Positions 46,890-55,173 of a stretch of DNA of 64,000 nucleotides are shown here, piece by piece. How positions within the stretch are numbered: the stretch's first letter is position 1; the number at the start of each line of letters is the position of its first letter. The translations under genes were made by a program, and so were the position numbers. Origin of the DNA: Burkholderia cenocepacia (GTDB lineage Bacteria > Pseudomonadota > Gammaproteobacteria > Burkholderiales > Burkholderiaceae); contig NZ_CP060040.1 in the NCBI RefSeq assembly GCF_014211915.1, positions 1,364,001 through 1,428,000 on the forward strand. Direction: 5' to 3'. The notes below the pieces were generated by a model that searched no databases, had not been told where the DNA came from, and worked only from the letters and a program-made list of their open reading frames with translations.

Positions 46890-48258
46890 GATCGTTCGCC
46901 AGCTTCGTCAGCTTTGCGAGCAGCGCGTCGAAGCGCACGTCCTCGTCCGACGCCTGCGCGCAGAACGCGCCGATCGCGTCGCGCGCGCGCAGCGCGAGAT
47001 CGCCGAGCCGGTCGCTGCCTTCGCGATACTCGCCGATCTGCACCAGCAGCTCGATCTCCTGGTACTTCGCGATCAGCTCGCGCACGCGCGCGGCCGCATG
47101 CTGGTGCGCGCGACTCGCGACGAGCGGCATCACGCGCGACAGGCTCGCGAGCACGTCGATCGCCGGATAGCGGTTCGCGAGCGCGATCTTGCGCGACAGC
47201 ACGATGTGGCCGTCGAGGATCGAACGCACCTCCTCGGCGATCGGGTCCGATTCCTCGTCGCCTTCGACGAGCACCGTGTAGAGCGCGGTGATCGACCCGC
47301 GCGCGCCTTGCCCCGCGCGTTCGAGTAGCCGCGGCAGCACCGCGAACGTCGACGGCGGGAAGCTGCGCCGCGTCGGCGGCTCGCCGCTCGCGAGGCCGAC
47401 TTCGCGCTGCGCGCGGGCAAAGCGCGTCAGCGAATCGACCAGCAGCAGCACGCGCTTGCCCGCATCGCGGAAGTGCTCGGCGATCGCGGTCGCGACCAGC
47501 GCGGATTTCACGCGCTCCATCGCGGGGCGATCGGACGTCGACACGACGACGATCGAACGCGCGCGCACCTCGGGCGACAGGCTGTGCTCGATGAATTCGC
47601 GCACCTCGCGGCCGCGTTCGCCGACCAGCGCGATCACGTTCACGTCGGCCTGCGCGCCGCGCGCGATCATCCCGAGCAGCGTGCTCTTGCCGACGCCCGA
47701 CGGCGCGAAGATGCCGACGCGCTGCCCGATGCCGAGCGTCATCAGCCCGTCGATCACCCGCACGCCGGTCGGAAACGGCGTGTCGATCATCTTGCGCGCG
47801 AGCGGGTTCGGCGGGTCCTGCTGCGTCGAGACCCACGCGGCGCCGGTCACCGGCCCGAGATCGTCGAGCGGCCGGCCGAGCCCGTCGAGCACGCGGCCGA
47901 ACAGCGCCTCGCCCACCGGAAAGACGTGCTCGCGTCCGGACGGCACGACGGTGGTTTCCGGCGACAGCCCGGCCACGTCGCCGAGCGGCGTGAGCAGCGT
48001 CGTCTGCCGCGAGAAGCCGACCACTTCGGCCAGCAGCGTCGGCTGGTTCGGCGTGCGCAGCTCGCAGATCTCGCCGAGCCGCGCGCGGATGCCCGTCGCG
48101 TTCAATATCTGCCCGACCGCGTGGTTGACGCGGCCCTGCACCGACACCGGTGAGAAGAACGCGAGCCCCGCGTCGAGTTCGCCGACCAGGCGGCCGCGAT
48201 CGAACGGCGCGCCGTCGTCGTCGCCGAACGGTGGCGGATCGTCGAGCGGCGCGTTCAT
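46882..48258 (-). CDS. sctN: T3SS ATPase SctN
   Basis: 458 residues, F1-beta-like hexameric ATPase that unfolds substrates and strips chaperones at the base of the apparatus. Walker A is APSGVGKSTLLG; GERGREVREFIE carries the catalytic Glu. Walker B is VLLLVDSLTRFARAQREVGLASGEPPTRRSFPPSTFAVLPRLLERAG, the highly conserved stretch of SctN/FliI, and DGHIVLSRKIALANRYPAIDVLASLSRVM follows. Start MNAPLDDPP at 48258 forms ATGA with the sctL stop. Confidence 0.96.
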   Translation of the reverse strand: MNAPLDDPPPFGDDDGAPFDRGRLVGELDAGLAFFSPVSVQGRVNHAVGQILNATGIRARLGEICELRTPNQPTLLAEVVGFSRQTTLLTPLGDVAGLSPETTVVPSGREHVFPVGEALFGRVLDGLGRPLDDLGPVTGAAWVSTQQDPPNPLARKMIDTPFPTGVRVIDGLMTLGIGQRVGIFAPSGVGKSTLLGMIARGAQADVNVIALVGERGREVREFIEHSLSPEVRARSIVVVSTSDRPAMERVKSALVATAIAEHFRDAGKRVLLLVDSLTRFARAQREVGLASGEPPTRRSFPPSTFAVLPRLLERAGQGARGSITALYTVLVEGDEESDPIAEEVRSILDGHIVLSRKIALANRYPAIDVLASLSRVMPLVASRAHQHAAARVRELIAKYQEIELLVQIGEYREGSDRLGDLALRARDAIGAFCAQASDEDVRFDALLAKLTKLANDHV

Positions 48259-48884
48259 CGCGCGGCGCCCTTCAGCGCGTCGCGGCGAATCGCCTGGCGC
48301 AACGCGTCGATCTGCAGATCGAGGCTCGCGTCGATGCGCCCGGACGGCGTCTCGACCGTGCACGCATGGCGTTCGAGCTGCGCGTCCTCGACGATGCGGA
48401 TCTTCTGCCGGTTCGACTGCCCCGCGAACGCGCCGTCGAGCGCGTCGCGCATCTCGTCCTTGCGGCCGGGCGCGATGCGCACGATCAGGAACGCCTCGTC
48501 ACGTACGAGCGGCGCGATCCGCGCGAGCGCGGCCTCGTACAGCTTCTGCGAGCTCATCTCGCCGACGATCGCGCGCACGGCCTTCACGACGATATCGGCC
48601 ATCGCGTCCTTCATCGTCTCCATCGTGCGCGTGGCGGCCAGCGCCTGCGTGTACGCCTGCGCGGCCTGCTCGCGCTGCGCGCGGCGCATGCCTTCGTCGT
48701 AGCCGGCCGCCTGACGCTTGTCGAATTCGCGCTGCGCGTCGGCGACGATGCGCGCCGCCTCTTCATGCGCGGTCGCGATCACAGCGGACGCGTCGAGCAG
48801 CGCCGCGTATTCGCGCTCCTTGAGCACCTTGCGTTCCGACAGTAGCTGCAGGTTGTCGCTCGTGATCAGAAAAGCCAGTCCCAT
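48255..48884 (-). CDS. sctL: T3SS stator protein SctL
   Basis: 209 residues, YscL/HrpE/FliH family. N-terminal helical region (KVLKEREYAALLDASAVIATAHEEAARIVADAQREFDKRQAAGYDEGMRRA) followed by the V-ATPase subunit E-like C-terminal domain (SSQKLYEAALARIAPLVRDEAFLIVRIAPGRKDEMRDAL, DASLDLQIDALRQAI). It binds SctN and connects it to SctQ. Overlaps sctK by 19 bp and sctN by 4 bp. Confidence 0.9.
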   Translation of the reverse strand: MGLAFLITSDNLQLLSERKVLKEREYAALLDASAVIATAHEEAARIVADAQREFDKRQAAGYDEGMRRAQREQAAQAYTQALAATRTMETMKDAMADIVVKAVRAIVGEMSSQKLYEAALARIAPLVRDEAFLIVRIAPGRKDEMRDALDGAFAGQSNRQKIRIVEDAQLERHACTVETPSGRIDASLDLQIDALRQAIRRDALKGAAR

Positions 48885-49615
48885 GACGCAAGCCTCTCGG
48901 GAATCAGAAACAGGAACATCAGTTCGCCGAACTGGTCGCGCTGCGCGCGGTTCAGCCAGTACGGCGCCTCATCGTCGATCGCGCGGTTGAATTTCAGGCG
49001 CACGCGCCGCGCGACCGCGTCGCCGGCCACGCCGATGAAATCCGCGAGCAGCCGGCCGCCGCGCGCCCGGATCACGACCGGCAGCGCGGCGGGATCGGCG
49101 CGCCACGGTTCCAGCGTTTCCGCGAGCGCACCGAATTCCGGCGCGCGTTCGAGCGCGAGTTCGAGCGCATCGCCGCCGAGCCGCGCCGCGACTTCCGCGC
49201 GGATGCGCCGCCCGGCCAGCGCGTCGCGCAGCCATGCGCGATGCAGCAGCAGCCCCGCATACGCGGCCAGTTGTTCGAGCGCCGCGCCCGGCAGCAGCGC
49301 GAGTCGCGCACACGGGTTCGCGACGTCGAAGTCGTACCGGTCGGCCACGCCGTTCAGGTCTAGCAGGTGCCGCGCGAGCAGCTTGCGGCCGGCCGCGCCG
49401 AACGTGTCCGGCGAACGGTAGCGCGCAGGCCAGTCGGCCGGCACGCGTGTCACATGCAGATAGCGGTCGGGCCGCAGGTTGAAGTCGCAGACGAGCGCAT
49501 GAAACGCGGCAGCGCGCGCGGCAGGCGGCGGCGCAAGCGGGTGCAGCCACGGCAGCGTCGCCGCCTCGGCCGCGACGCTCGCCTCGCCCGGCGGCAGCGC
49601 GTGCGGCTCGCTCAT
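48866..49615 (-). CDS. sctK: T3SS sorting-platform protein SctK
   Basis: 249 residues, YscK/HrpD-like. Contains FHALVCDFNLRPDRYLHVTRVPADW and NPCARLALLPGAALEQLAAYAGLLLHRAWL, with C-terminal DQFGELMFLFLIPERLASWDWLF. Together with position between sctJ and sctL this supports SctK, which tops each pod and docks to SctD. The start MSEPHALPPG at 49615 gives an ATGA overlap with sctJ. A longer upstream-open frame is a GC artefact. Confidence 0.85.
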   Translation of the reverse strand: MSEPHALPPGEASVAAEAATLPWLHPLAPPPAARAAAFHALVCDFNLRPDRYLHVTRVPADWPARYRSPDTFGAAGRKLLARHLLDLNGVADRYDFDVANPCARLALLPGAALEQLAAYAGLLLHRAWLRDALAGRRIRAEVAARLGGDALELALERAPEFGALAETLEPWRADPAALPVVIRARGGRLLADFIGVAGDAVARRVRLKFNRAIDDEAPYWLNRAQRDQFGELMFLFLIPERLASWDWLF

Positions 49616-50499
49616 GCGCCGTCGCGCGCGCCGTCCGGCGTACGCAGTCCGCCGCTGGCCTGCTGCGCGGCCGCACCACCCGCCCCGCTCGCACCGCGCG
49701 GCGCACCGAGCAGGCCCGCAAGCCGCGCGCCGAACATCCCGCGCCGCGCGGCCGACAGCGCGATCACCGCACAGGTCAGCAGGATCAGCGCGAACACGAG
49801 CCAGCCGAGCGGCGAGCGCAGCCGCAGGATGTCCGACACCGCGCTGCCGATCCCGTCCACGCGCGTCGCGCGCGCGGCGGCCGGCTGCAGGAACAGCGAC
49901 ACGTTGTCGTACTGCAGCCCCTCGATGCTGTGCGCGACGAGATCCTTGACCATCGGCGCCATCGCGCGCAGGTCGACGCCCGGCCGGTAGCGGATGTACA
50001 CCGCGGCCGACGACGGCTTGATCTTGTCCGCGAGCGGATCGTTCTCCGGAATCACGACCTGCACGCGCGCGACCACCACGCCCTCGATGTCCTGCAGCGT
50101 GCGCGACAGATCCTGCGATACGCCGTACAGGTAGCGCACGCGCTCCTCGGCCGGCGTCGATACGAGGCCCTGCTTCTGGAACAGCTCGCCGAGGCTCGCA
50201 TAGCTCGGCTTCGGCAGCCCGTTCGCCTGCAGCACCGTGAGCGCCGCCTGCATGTCGCCGTCCGCGACGCTCACGAGCCATGCGTTGCGGTCCGACGTGT
50301 CGCGCGCATCGTTGTCCTTCGACGCGCTGATGCCCGCGTCGCCGAGCACCGCGACCATCTGGTTCGCGTCGCGCTCCGACAGGCCCGAGTACAACTCCTT
50401 CTGGCACCCGGCCAACAGCACGAGCAGCCCCGCGAGCAGCGCGCGCGCCGCCCGGCTGCGCCACGCATGCATGCGCGGCGTCGAATCGATCGTCGTCAT
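49612..50499 (-). CDS. sctJ: T3SS inner-ring lipoprotein SctJ
   Basis: 295 residues, YscJ/PrgK/FliF family. Signal peptide with lipobox LLAGC (residues about 28-32), then QKELYSGLSERDANQMVAVLGDAGI, the classic SctJ N-terminus, and QVVIPENDPLADKIKPSSAAVYIRYRPG. A single C-terminal membrane helix (LGWLVFALILLTCAVIALS) is followed by a short cytosolic tail. Forms the inner membrane ring with SctD. Confidence 0.95.
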   Translation of the reverse strand: MTTIDSTPRMHAWRSRAARALLAGLLVLLAGCQKELYSGLSERDANQMVAVLGDAGISASKDNDARDTSDRNAWLVSVADGDMQAALTVLQANGLPKPSYASLGELFQKQGLVSTPAEERVRYLYGVSQDLSRTLQDIEGVVVARVQVVIPENDPLADKIKPSSAAVYIRYRPGVDLRAMAPMVKDLVAHSIEGLQYDNVSLFLQPAAARATRVDGIGSAVSDILRLRSPLGWLVFALILLTCAVIALSAARRGMFGARLAGLLGAPRGASGAGGAAAQQASGGLRTPDGARDGA

Positions 50500-50554
50500 C
50501 GTTTGTCCGCTTCAGGGCGCGTGAGGCCGCATCCGCCGGCCAGCACGCGCGCTT

Positions 50555-51031
50555 TCACTCCTGCGTCTTCAGCACCGTATGCGTGAAGCCGTTCGCCGCC
50601 TGTGCAACCGACAGGCTCAACTGGTATTCCGAAATCGTGGTGGTTGCCGTCCACTGGAAATCCATCGCCTTCACCATCGTCATCAGCGGGTCGCTGCGGC
50701 TGTCCGCCATCGACGTCAGCATCTCGCTGCGATGCTTGTCGATGTTCGCGTACCGCGAATCGAGATCGTTGCCGTACGTGCGCAACCGCTCGACGAGCGA
50801 CGACTGGTTCGCCTGCGCGGGCGTCATCTGCACGGCCGGCGCCGCATCCGCCGGCGCGCGCGACATCGCGACACCGGACGAAGACGACGGGGCGGCCGGC
50901 GACGCGCCCGGCTGCATCAGCGCATCGAACTGGCGCACCTGCGCCGGGTCGGACGCCGTGCCCGCTTGCTGCACGGCACTCGCGAGCGCAGCCGCGCCCG
51001 GCGGCGCCGCGCCTACGCCTGTTACCGACAT
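50555..51031 (-). CDS. sctI: T3SS inner rod protein SctI
   Basis: 158 residues. Low-complexity Ala/Pro/Ser N-terminal half (VRQFDALMQPG, SRAPADAAPAVQMTP). The conserved helical C-terminus LVERLRTYGNDLDSRY...DPLMTMVKAMDFQWTATTTISEYQLSLSVAQAANGFTHTVLKTQE has the pattern of YscI/HrpB rod proteins (DP-L-x-MQ-x-(30)-K at the end). Located between the putative needle gene and sctJ. The start MSVTGVG follows AAGGAGGACACG; an upstream in-frame ATG is unlikely. Confidence 0.82.
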   Translation of the reverse strand: MSVTGVGAAPPGAAALASAVQQAGTASDPAQVRQFDALMQPGASPAAPSSSSGVAMSRAPADAAPAVQMTPAQANQSSLVERLRTYGNDLDSRYANIDKHRSEMLTSMADSRSDPLMTMVKAMDFQWTATTTISEYQLSLSVAQAANGFTHTVLKTQE

Positions 51032-51155
51032 GATCGTGTCCTCCTTGACCGGCAGGGCCGGAAACGGGCCGGCCGGCACGCGCACACGCGATGCCGAGCG
51101 CCCGTCACGGGCGGCCCCGGCATGCGACGTCGCGCGGCACGGCCGGCGACCGGCG

Positions 51156-51368
51156 TCACGCGCGGCCGGCGGAACTCAGGTGTTGCGCAACCTGGGCGTT
51201 CGCCGTCCCTTCCTGCGCGGTCACTGCGTTGCTGGTTTCGAACGTCGCAGTCGATTGCTGAACCTGGAAGTTGATCTTGGTCAGTTCGAGCTGCGTCTTG
51301 GTCAGGTCGTCGGCCTGCTTCTGCACGTCGCCCGTGTTCGTCACACCACCTGCTGCCGAGGTACCCAT
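51156..51368 (-). CDS. putative T3SS needle/pilus subunit (SctF position)
   Basis: 70 residues, MGTSAAGGVTNTGDVQKQ start, then a predicted helix rich in Gln, Thr, Ala and Asn (DDLTKTQLELTKINFQVQQSTATFETSNA). No cysteine, no proline, no signal peptide. Size and gene position (between sctD and sctI) fit the needle subunit. The sequence does not show the needle family pattern I know (P-(N/D)-L-LA-Q). It is closer in composition to Hrp pilins. Strong ribosome site AAGGAG. Called by position and size only. Confidence 0.6.
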   Translation of the reverse strand: MGTSAAGGVTNTGDVQKQADDLTKTQLELTKINFQVQQSTATFETSNAVTAQEGTANAQVAQHLSSAGRA

Positions 51369-51510
51369 GCTTCGCTCCTTTACGTGAACAACACACTCCA
51401 TCTTCCGGCGGCGGCCCCATGCCCCGCCGGCGACGTGACGCGCCGCATGCGCGCGGCGTGTCGCGTAATGCGCGCATCGCACGACGCGATGCGCTGATCC
51501 TGTCGCGACC

Positions 51511-52869
51511 CTAGTGCGTCGCGCCCTTCGACGCGCCGGCCGCCGCGACGGCCGGCGTCGTCGGCTCGCCCGGCAACAGCGTCGGCCCCGGCACCGGCTG
51601 CGCGACGCCCGCCGCCGCGCCGCTTGCGAGCGGCGCCACGGGCGCCGTCGGCGCCTGCTCGGGCGCACGCGCCGACGAGCCGCCGAGCGGCATCGTGATG
51701 CGCTGGCCGTTGCGCTCGAACACCACTTCGTCCGGGCCGATCGACACGACGCTCGCGCCCTCCTTCAGCCGCGCGCCTTCGAAATAGCGGCTGCCGTCGA
51801 CCGTCTCGATGTAGCGTTGATCGCCGTCGCCGGCGAACACGGTCGTGATCTCCGGAATGCCCGCCGTGCCGCCGAGCGTCGTCGCCGTGCGCGGCGCCGC
51901 CGCATCGGCATCGCGCACGTGATCGACCACCTCGAGCGCCGGGCGCGCGTCCTTCATGTAGTTGCGGATGCGCGGCTCGATCTGCGCGCGCGCGGCCGTG
52001 CCCGTCAGCTCGATCCGGCCGCGGCCGAGATACGTGACCGTCAGTGCCGTGTCGCTGAAATAGGTCTGCGCGGTCGCGACCAGATCGCTGACCACGTAGA
52101 GGTTGCCGAGCGCCGCGTTGTCGACGCCCGCGACGATCTGCGCGACCCGCTCGCGCGCGGCCGGGTCGCTCACGTAGCCCGACACGATCACGCCGTCGTC
52201 GCGCGGCGCGACCGCCAGCTCCGGATACGCGTGCAGCAGTTGCTGCAGCCGGTGCGTGCGCGCGAGCACCGATTCGTGCTGCCACGGCAGCCGCCCCGAC
52301 CATGCGATGAATCCGTAGCCGAGCGCGCCGAGCAGCACGCCGATCCACAGCGCGACCAGCGCGATCACGAGCCGCCGGCTGCCCAGCCGCCGCAGCCCGC
52401 CCGTGAGCCAGCCGAGCCATGCCGCTTCACGCGCGGCGTCCGGCGCATCGGTTTCGTCGGGCACCGCGACGCTCGCCTGCGCATGCCGCGCGATGCCGAG
52501 CCGGATCGAGCCGACCGTCACGACGTCGTTCGGCGTCAGCGAGCGGCGGCCGCTGCCGAGCGGCTCGTCGTTGAACAGCACCGGCGCGCCGGTGTCGCCG
52601 CCGTGGTTCTGCACCGTCACCGCAAGCGCGCCGACCTGCAGGCACACCTGTTTCGCGCCGATCTCTCGATCGGGCAGGATCACTTCGCAGTCGGCCGCCG
52701 TGCCGACCCAGTTCGCGCCGCGCGCGAGCGACATCGTGCGGCCGTACATCGGCCCGCTCAGGAAGCACAGGTTCCATGGCGACGCGAGCGCGGCCGCACC
52801 GGCCCCCGCGCTTCCCGCGCCGCCGGGCAATGCGCCGTCGCCGTGCGGATCAATGATGCTCGTCGACAT
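51511..52869 (-). CDS. sctD: T3SS inner-ring protein SctD (FHA domain)
   Basis: 452 residues, YscD/PrgH family. N-terminal cytosolic FHA-like domain (NLCFLSGPMYGRTMSLARGANWVGTAADCEVILPD), one membrane helix (LVIALVALWIGVLLGALGYGFIAW at about 178-200), then periplasmic BON-like ring-building motifs (RLQQLLHAYPELAVAPRDDGVIVSGYV; RIELTGTAARAQIEPRIRNYMKD). Pro/Ala-rich C-terminus. Start MSTSIIDPHG at 52869 overlaps sctC by 20 bp. Confidence 0.92.
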   Translation of the reverse strand: MSTSIIDPHGDGALPGGAGSAGAGAAALASPWNLCFLSGPMYGRTMSLARGANWVGTAADCEVILPDREIGAKQVCLQVGALAVTVQNHGGDTGAPVLFNDEPLGSGRRSLTPNDVVTVGSIRLGIARHAQASVAVPDETDAPDAAREAAWLGWLTGGLRRLGSRRLVIALVALWIGVLLGALGYGFIAWSGRLPWQHESVLARTHRLQQLLHAYPELAVAPRDDGVIVSGYVSDPAARERVAQIVAGVDNAALGNLYVVSDLVATAQTYFSDTALTVTYLGRGRIELTGTAARAQIEPRIRNYMKDARPALEVVDHVRDADAAAPRTATTLGGTAGIPEITTVFAGDGDQRYIETVDGSRYFEGARLKEGASVVSIGPDEVVFERNGQRITMPLGGSSARAPEQAPTAPVAPLASGAAAGVAQPVPGPTLLPGEPTTPAVAAAGASKGATH

Positions 52870-54895
52870 GGGTGGGTGCTCCTGCGGTCGTCGCCACCGG
52901 CTGCGACGCCGCATCCTTGGGTGGCGCCGGCAACGCGGGCGGACCGAACTTCGTGCCGGGCAGCGGCTTCGGCGTCAGCGGCACCGCGACGTCGTTGTCG
53001 GGCGGCCGATACATCGACATCCCTTCCTGGCTCGCCGGCCCATCGACGCCCGGGTTCACGGGCGAGCCGTCCGGCGCGTACATCGACGCGTTCGTCACGA
53101 CCCGCGGCGTCAGCAGGTAGAACCGCTCCATGTGGTTGCCCGACTTGTCGGTGTACTTGAACAGGTTGCCGATCAGCGGGATGTCGGACAGCCAGGGCAC
53201 GCCGCTCTTGTTCAGCTTCACCTCGTCGTCGTTGAAACCGGCGATCAGGAGGCTCTTGCCTTCGTCGATCATCGTCTTGGTGACGATGTTGCGCTGCTGA
53301 ATCACCGGCACGTTCGACACGGCCTGCCCCGGCACGATGTTGCCGTCCTGGATGTCGATCGACATCATCACGCTCTGCGGGTTGCCCGACACCGCCGCCG
53401 CGTTGCGGATCGCCTCGTCGACGATCATCGGCGTCACCTTGATGCTCGTGCCGGTCGTCACGCTGTACAGCGACGAATCCTGATAGCCGGGCACCTGCAC
53501 GTAGAACTGCGTGAGGTTCTCGAGGATCGCCTCGGTGTTGTCGAGCGCGAGCACCTTCGGCTTCGATCGCAGTTGCGCCTGGCCTTTCTGCGCGAGCGCG
53601 TTCACGCGCGTGAGCAGGTAGTTGCGCAGCGACCCGCCGATCGATGCGGTCAGCGCGATGCCGGTCGGCATGAAGGTGCCCGTCTGCCCGGTTTCCGACG
53701 TGCCGATGCCGAACGTCAGCGGCGGGTTGCCGACGCCGTTGTATTGGGTGTTGCCGTTCAGCGCGTTCTGGCCGTTGCCGATCTGCACGTCGCCGTGCGT
53801 CGTGTGCAGGCGCCAGTCGATCCCGAGGCTGTCGAGCGAATCCTCGTTGATGTCGATGATCGTCACGTTGATCTCGACGATGCGCGGCCGCTCGTCGAGC
53901 TGGTTGATCAGCGACTGGTAGCGGTACATGTTCTCCGGCAGGTCGCGCACGATCACCGCGTTGATCGCCGGATCGGCGACGATCTGCGGCAGCGTGTCGC
54001 CGCCGCCGTTGTTCGAGAACGGCGAGAAGCCGCCGCCCATGCCGCTGTCCGCCCCGCCATAACCGCCCTGCCGCGGGCCGCCGGAAATGTCGGGAAAGTC
54101 GAGCCGCGGCACCGCGATCGTCAGCCCCGAGCCGAGCTTCACCTGGCGCGCGGCCTGCCCGAGCGGCGTGCTCGACGGCGCCGCGGTCGTGCCGCCGCCC
54201 TTGCCGAACAGCCGGCGCAGGATCGTCGCGACGCCCGGCACCGTCACTTCCTTGCCCGAGCGGTTGATCGTGAAGTCCGACGCCCAGCCGTATTTCAGCC
54301 GGAACGCGCGGATGTCCGCGTGCGCGCCGTTCGCCGACGGATCGCCGACCGAGCCGACCGCCTGCCGCACGAGCTCGACATAGCGGCGCGGGCCGGCCAC
54401 GTACACGCTGTTCGCGCGGTCGTTGATCACCAGCGTGTAGCGCTTGTCCGGAATCTGCATCGCCTGCAGCGCGCGGCCGATTTCGCCGGACGCATTCGGC
54501 GGGATCGGAATCATCTGCGTCTGCGACTGGTCGGCCGGATCGACGTACAGGAACGAGCCGTCGTAGTACCACGTGAGCCCGTAGGTGGAACAGATCGTGT
54601 CGAGCGTCTGCTGCGGCGTGCCGGAGAAGCGGCCGCTGATCACGCCGTCGACCTTCGGGTCGACCACTGCCGTCACGCCCTGCGACGACGCGAGCTCGCG
54701 GATGAAGTCGCCGATCTTCTTGCCGTTCGCGACGATCGTGAACGGCTTGTTGCGCCAGCGCAGGTCCGCGGCGCGCGCATGCTGCGCGGGCGCCATGCAC
54801 AGCGACGCCGTGAGCAGCGCGGTCGCGCACACGGCAAGCGCGACCCGTTGCAGGCTGCGCGGTTGAAACCGGATCGAGGCGACGCGTCGACGCAT
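52850..54895 (-). CDS. sctC: T3SS outer-membrane secretin SctC
   Basis: 681 residues. Signal peptide about 1-44 (ends HARAADLRW). N0-N3 domains (NKPFTIVANGKKIGDFIRELAS, TYGLTWYYDG, PNASGEIGRALQAMQIPDKRYTLVINDRANSVYVAGPRRYVELV), a Gly-rich insert (QGGYGGADSGMGGGFSPF), and the secretin core (DERPRIVEINVTIIDINEDSLDSLGIDW, GTSIKVTPMIV, IDEGKSLLIAGFNDDEV, PWLSDIPLIGNLFKYTDKSGNHMERFYLLTPRVV). The ATG overlaps the sctS stop as TGATG. Confidence 0.95.
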   Translation of the reverse strand: MRRRVASIRFQPRSLQRVALAVCATALLTASLCMAPAQHARAADLRWRNKPFTIVANGKKIGDFIRELASSQGVTAVVDPKVDGVISGRFSGTPQQTLDTICSTYGLTWYYDGSFLYVDPADQSQTQMIPIPPNASGEIGRALQAMQIPDKRYTLVINDRANSVYVAGPRRYVELVRQAVGSVGDPSANGAHADIRAFRLKYGWASDFTINRSGKEVTVPGVATILRRLFGKGGGTTAAPSSTPLGQAARQVKLGSGLTIAVPRLDFPDISGGPRQGGYGGADSGMGGGFSPFSNNGGGDTLPQIVADPAINAVIVRDLPENMYRYQSLINQLDERPRIVEINVTIIDINEDSLDSLGIDWRLHTTHGDVQIGNGQNALNGNTQYNGVGNPPLTFGIGTSETGQTGTFMPTGIALTASIGGSLRNYLLTRVNALAQKGQAQLRSKPKVLALDNTEAILENLTQFYVQVPGYQDSSLYSVTTGTSIKVTPMIVDEAIRNAAAVSGNPQSVMMSIDIQDGNIVPGQAVSNVPVIQQRNIVTKTMIDEGKSLLIAGFNDDEVKLNKSGVPWLSDIPLIGNLFKYTDKSGNHMERFYLLTPRVVTNASMYAPDGSPVNPGVDGPASQEGMSMYRPPDNDVAVPLTPKPLPGTKFGPPALPAPPKDAASQPVATTAGAPTHVDEHH

Positions 54896-55173
54896 CAAAG
54901 AACTCCTGTGGAAGAAACGAACATGCGTTCCAGCGCCTGCTGCGCGAAGCGCAGCACTTCGCCGCCGAGCCAGCCGGACAGCAGCACGAGCGCGACCATC
55001 ACGGCGATCAGCCGCACCGCGATGCCGATGTTGGCGTCCTGCACCTGCGTGACGGCCTGCAGGATCGCGACGACGAGGCCCGTGACGGTGGCGATCAGCA
55101 CGATCGGCAGCGACAGCAGCAGCACGAGCATCAGCGCCTGGCGCGTCAGGTCGAGGATCGTCGAGCTCGTCAT
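54895..55173 (-). CDS. sctS: T3SS export apparatus protein SctS
   Basis: 92 residues, two membrane helices, YscS/FliQ family, assembling with SctR and SctT into the export gate. LTRQALMLVLLLSLPIVLIATVTGLVVAILQAVTQVQDANIGIAVRLIAVMVALVL shows the conserved Gln and the V-T-Q-x-Q-D loop. ATGA overlap with the sctV end and TGATG with sctC. It sits between sctV and sctC rather than beside sctR, an uncommon order. Confidence 0.93.
   Translation of the reverse strand: MTSSTILDLTRQALMLVLLLSLPIVLIATVTGLVVAILQAVTQVQDANIGIAVRLIAVMVALVLLSGWLGGEVLRFAQQALERMFVSSTGVL

Noticed and set aside
46172..46891. Plus-strand frames across sctO and sctN
   Set aside because: Arg/Ala-rich shadows of the T3SS genes; minus frames carry ATPase motifs.
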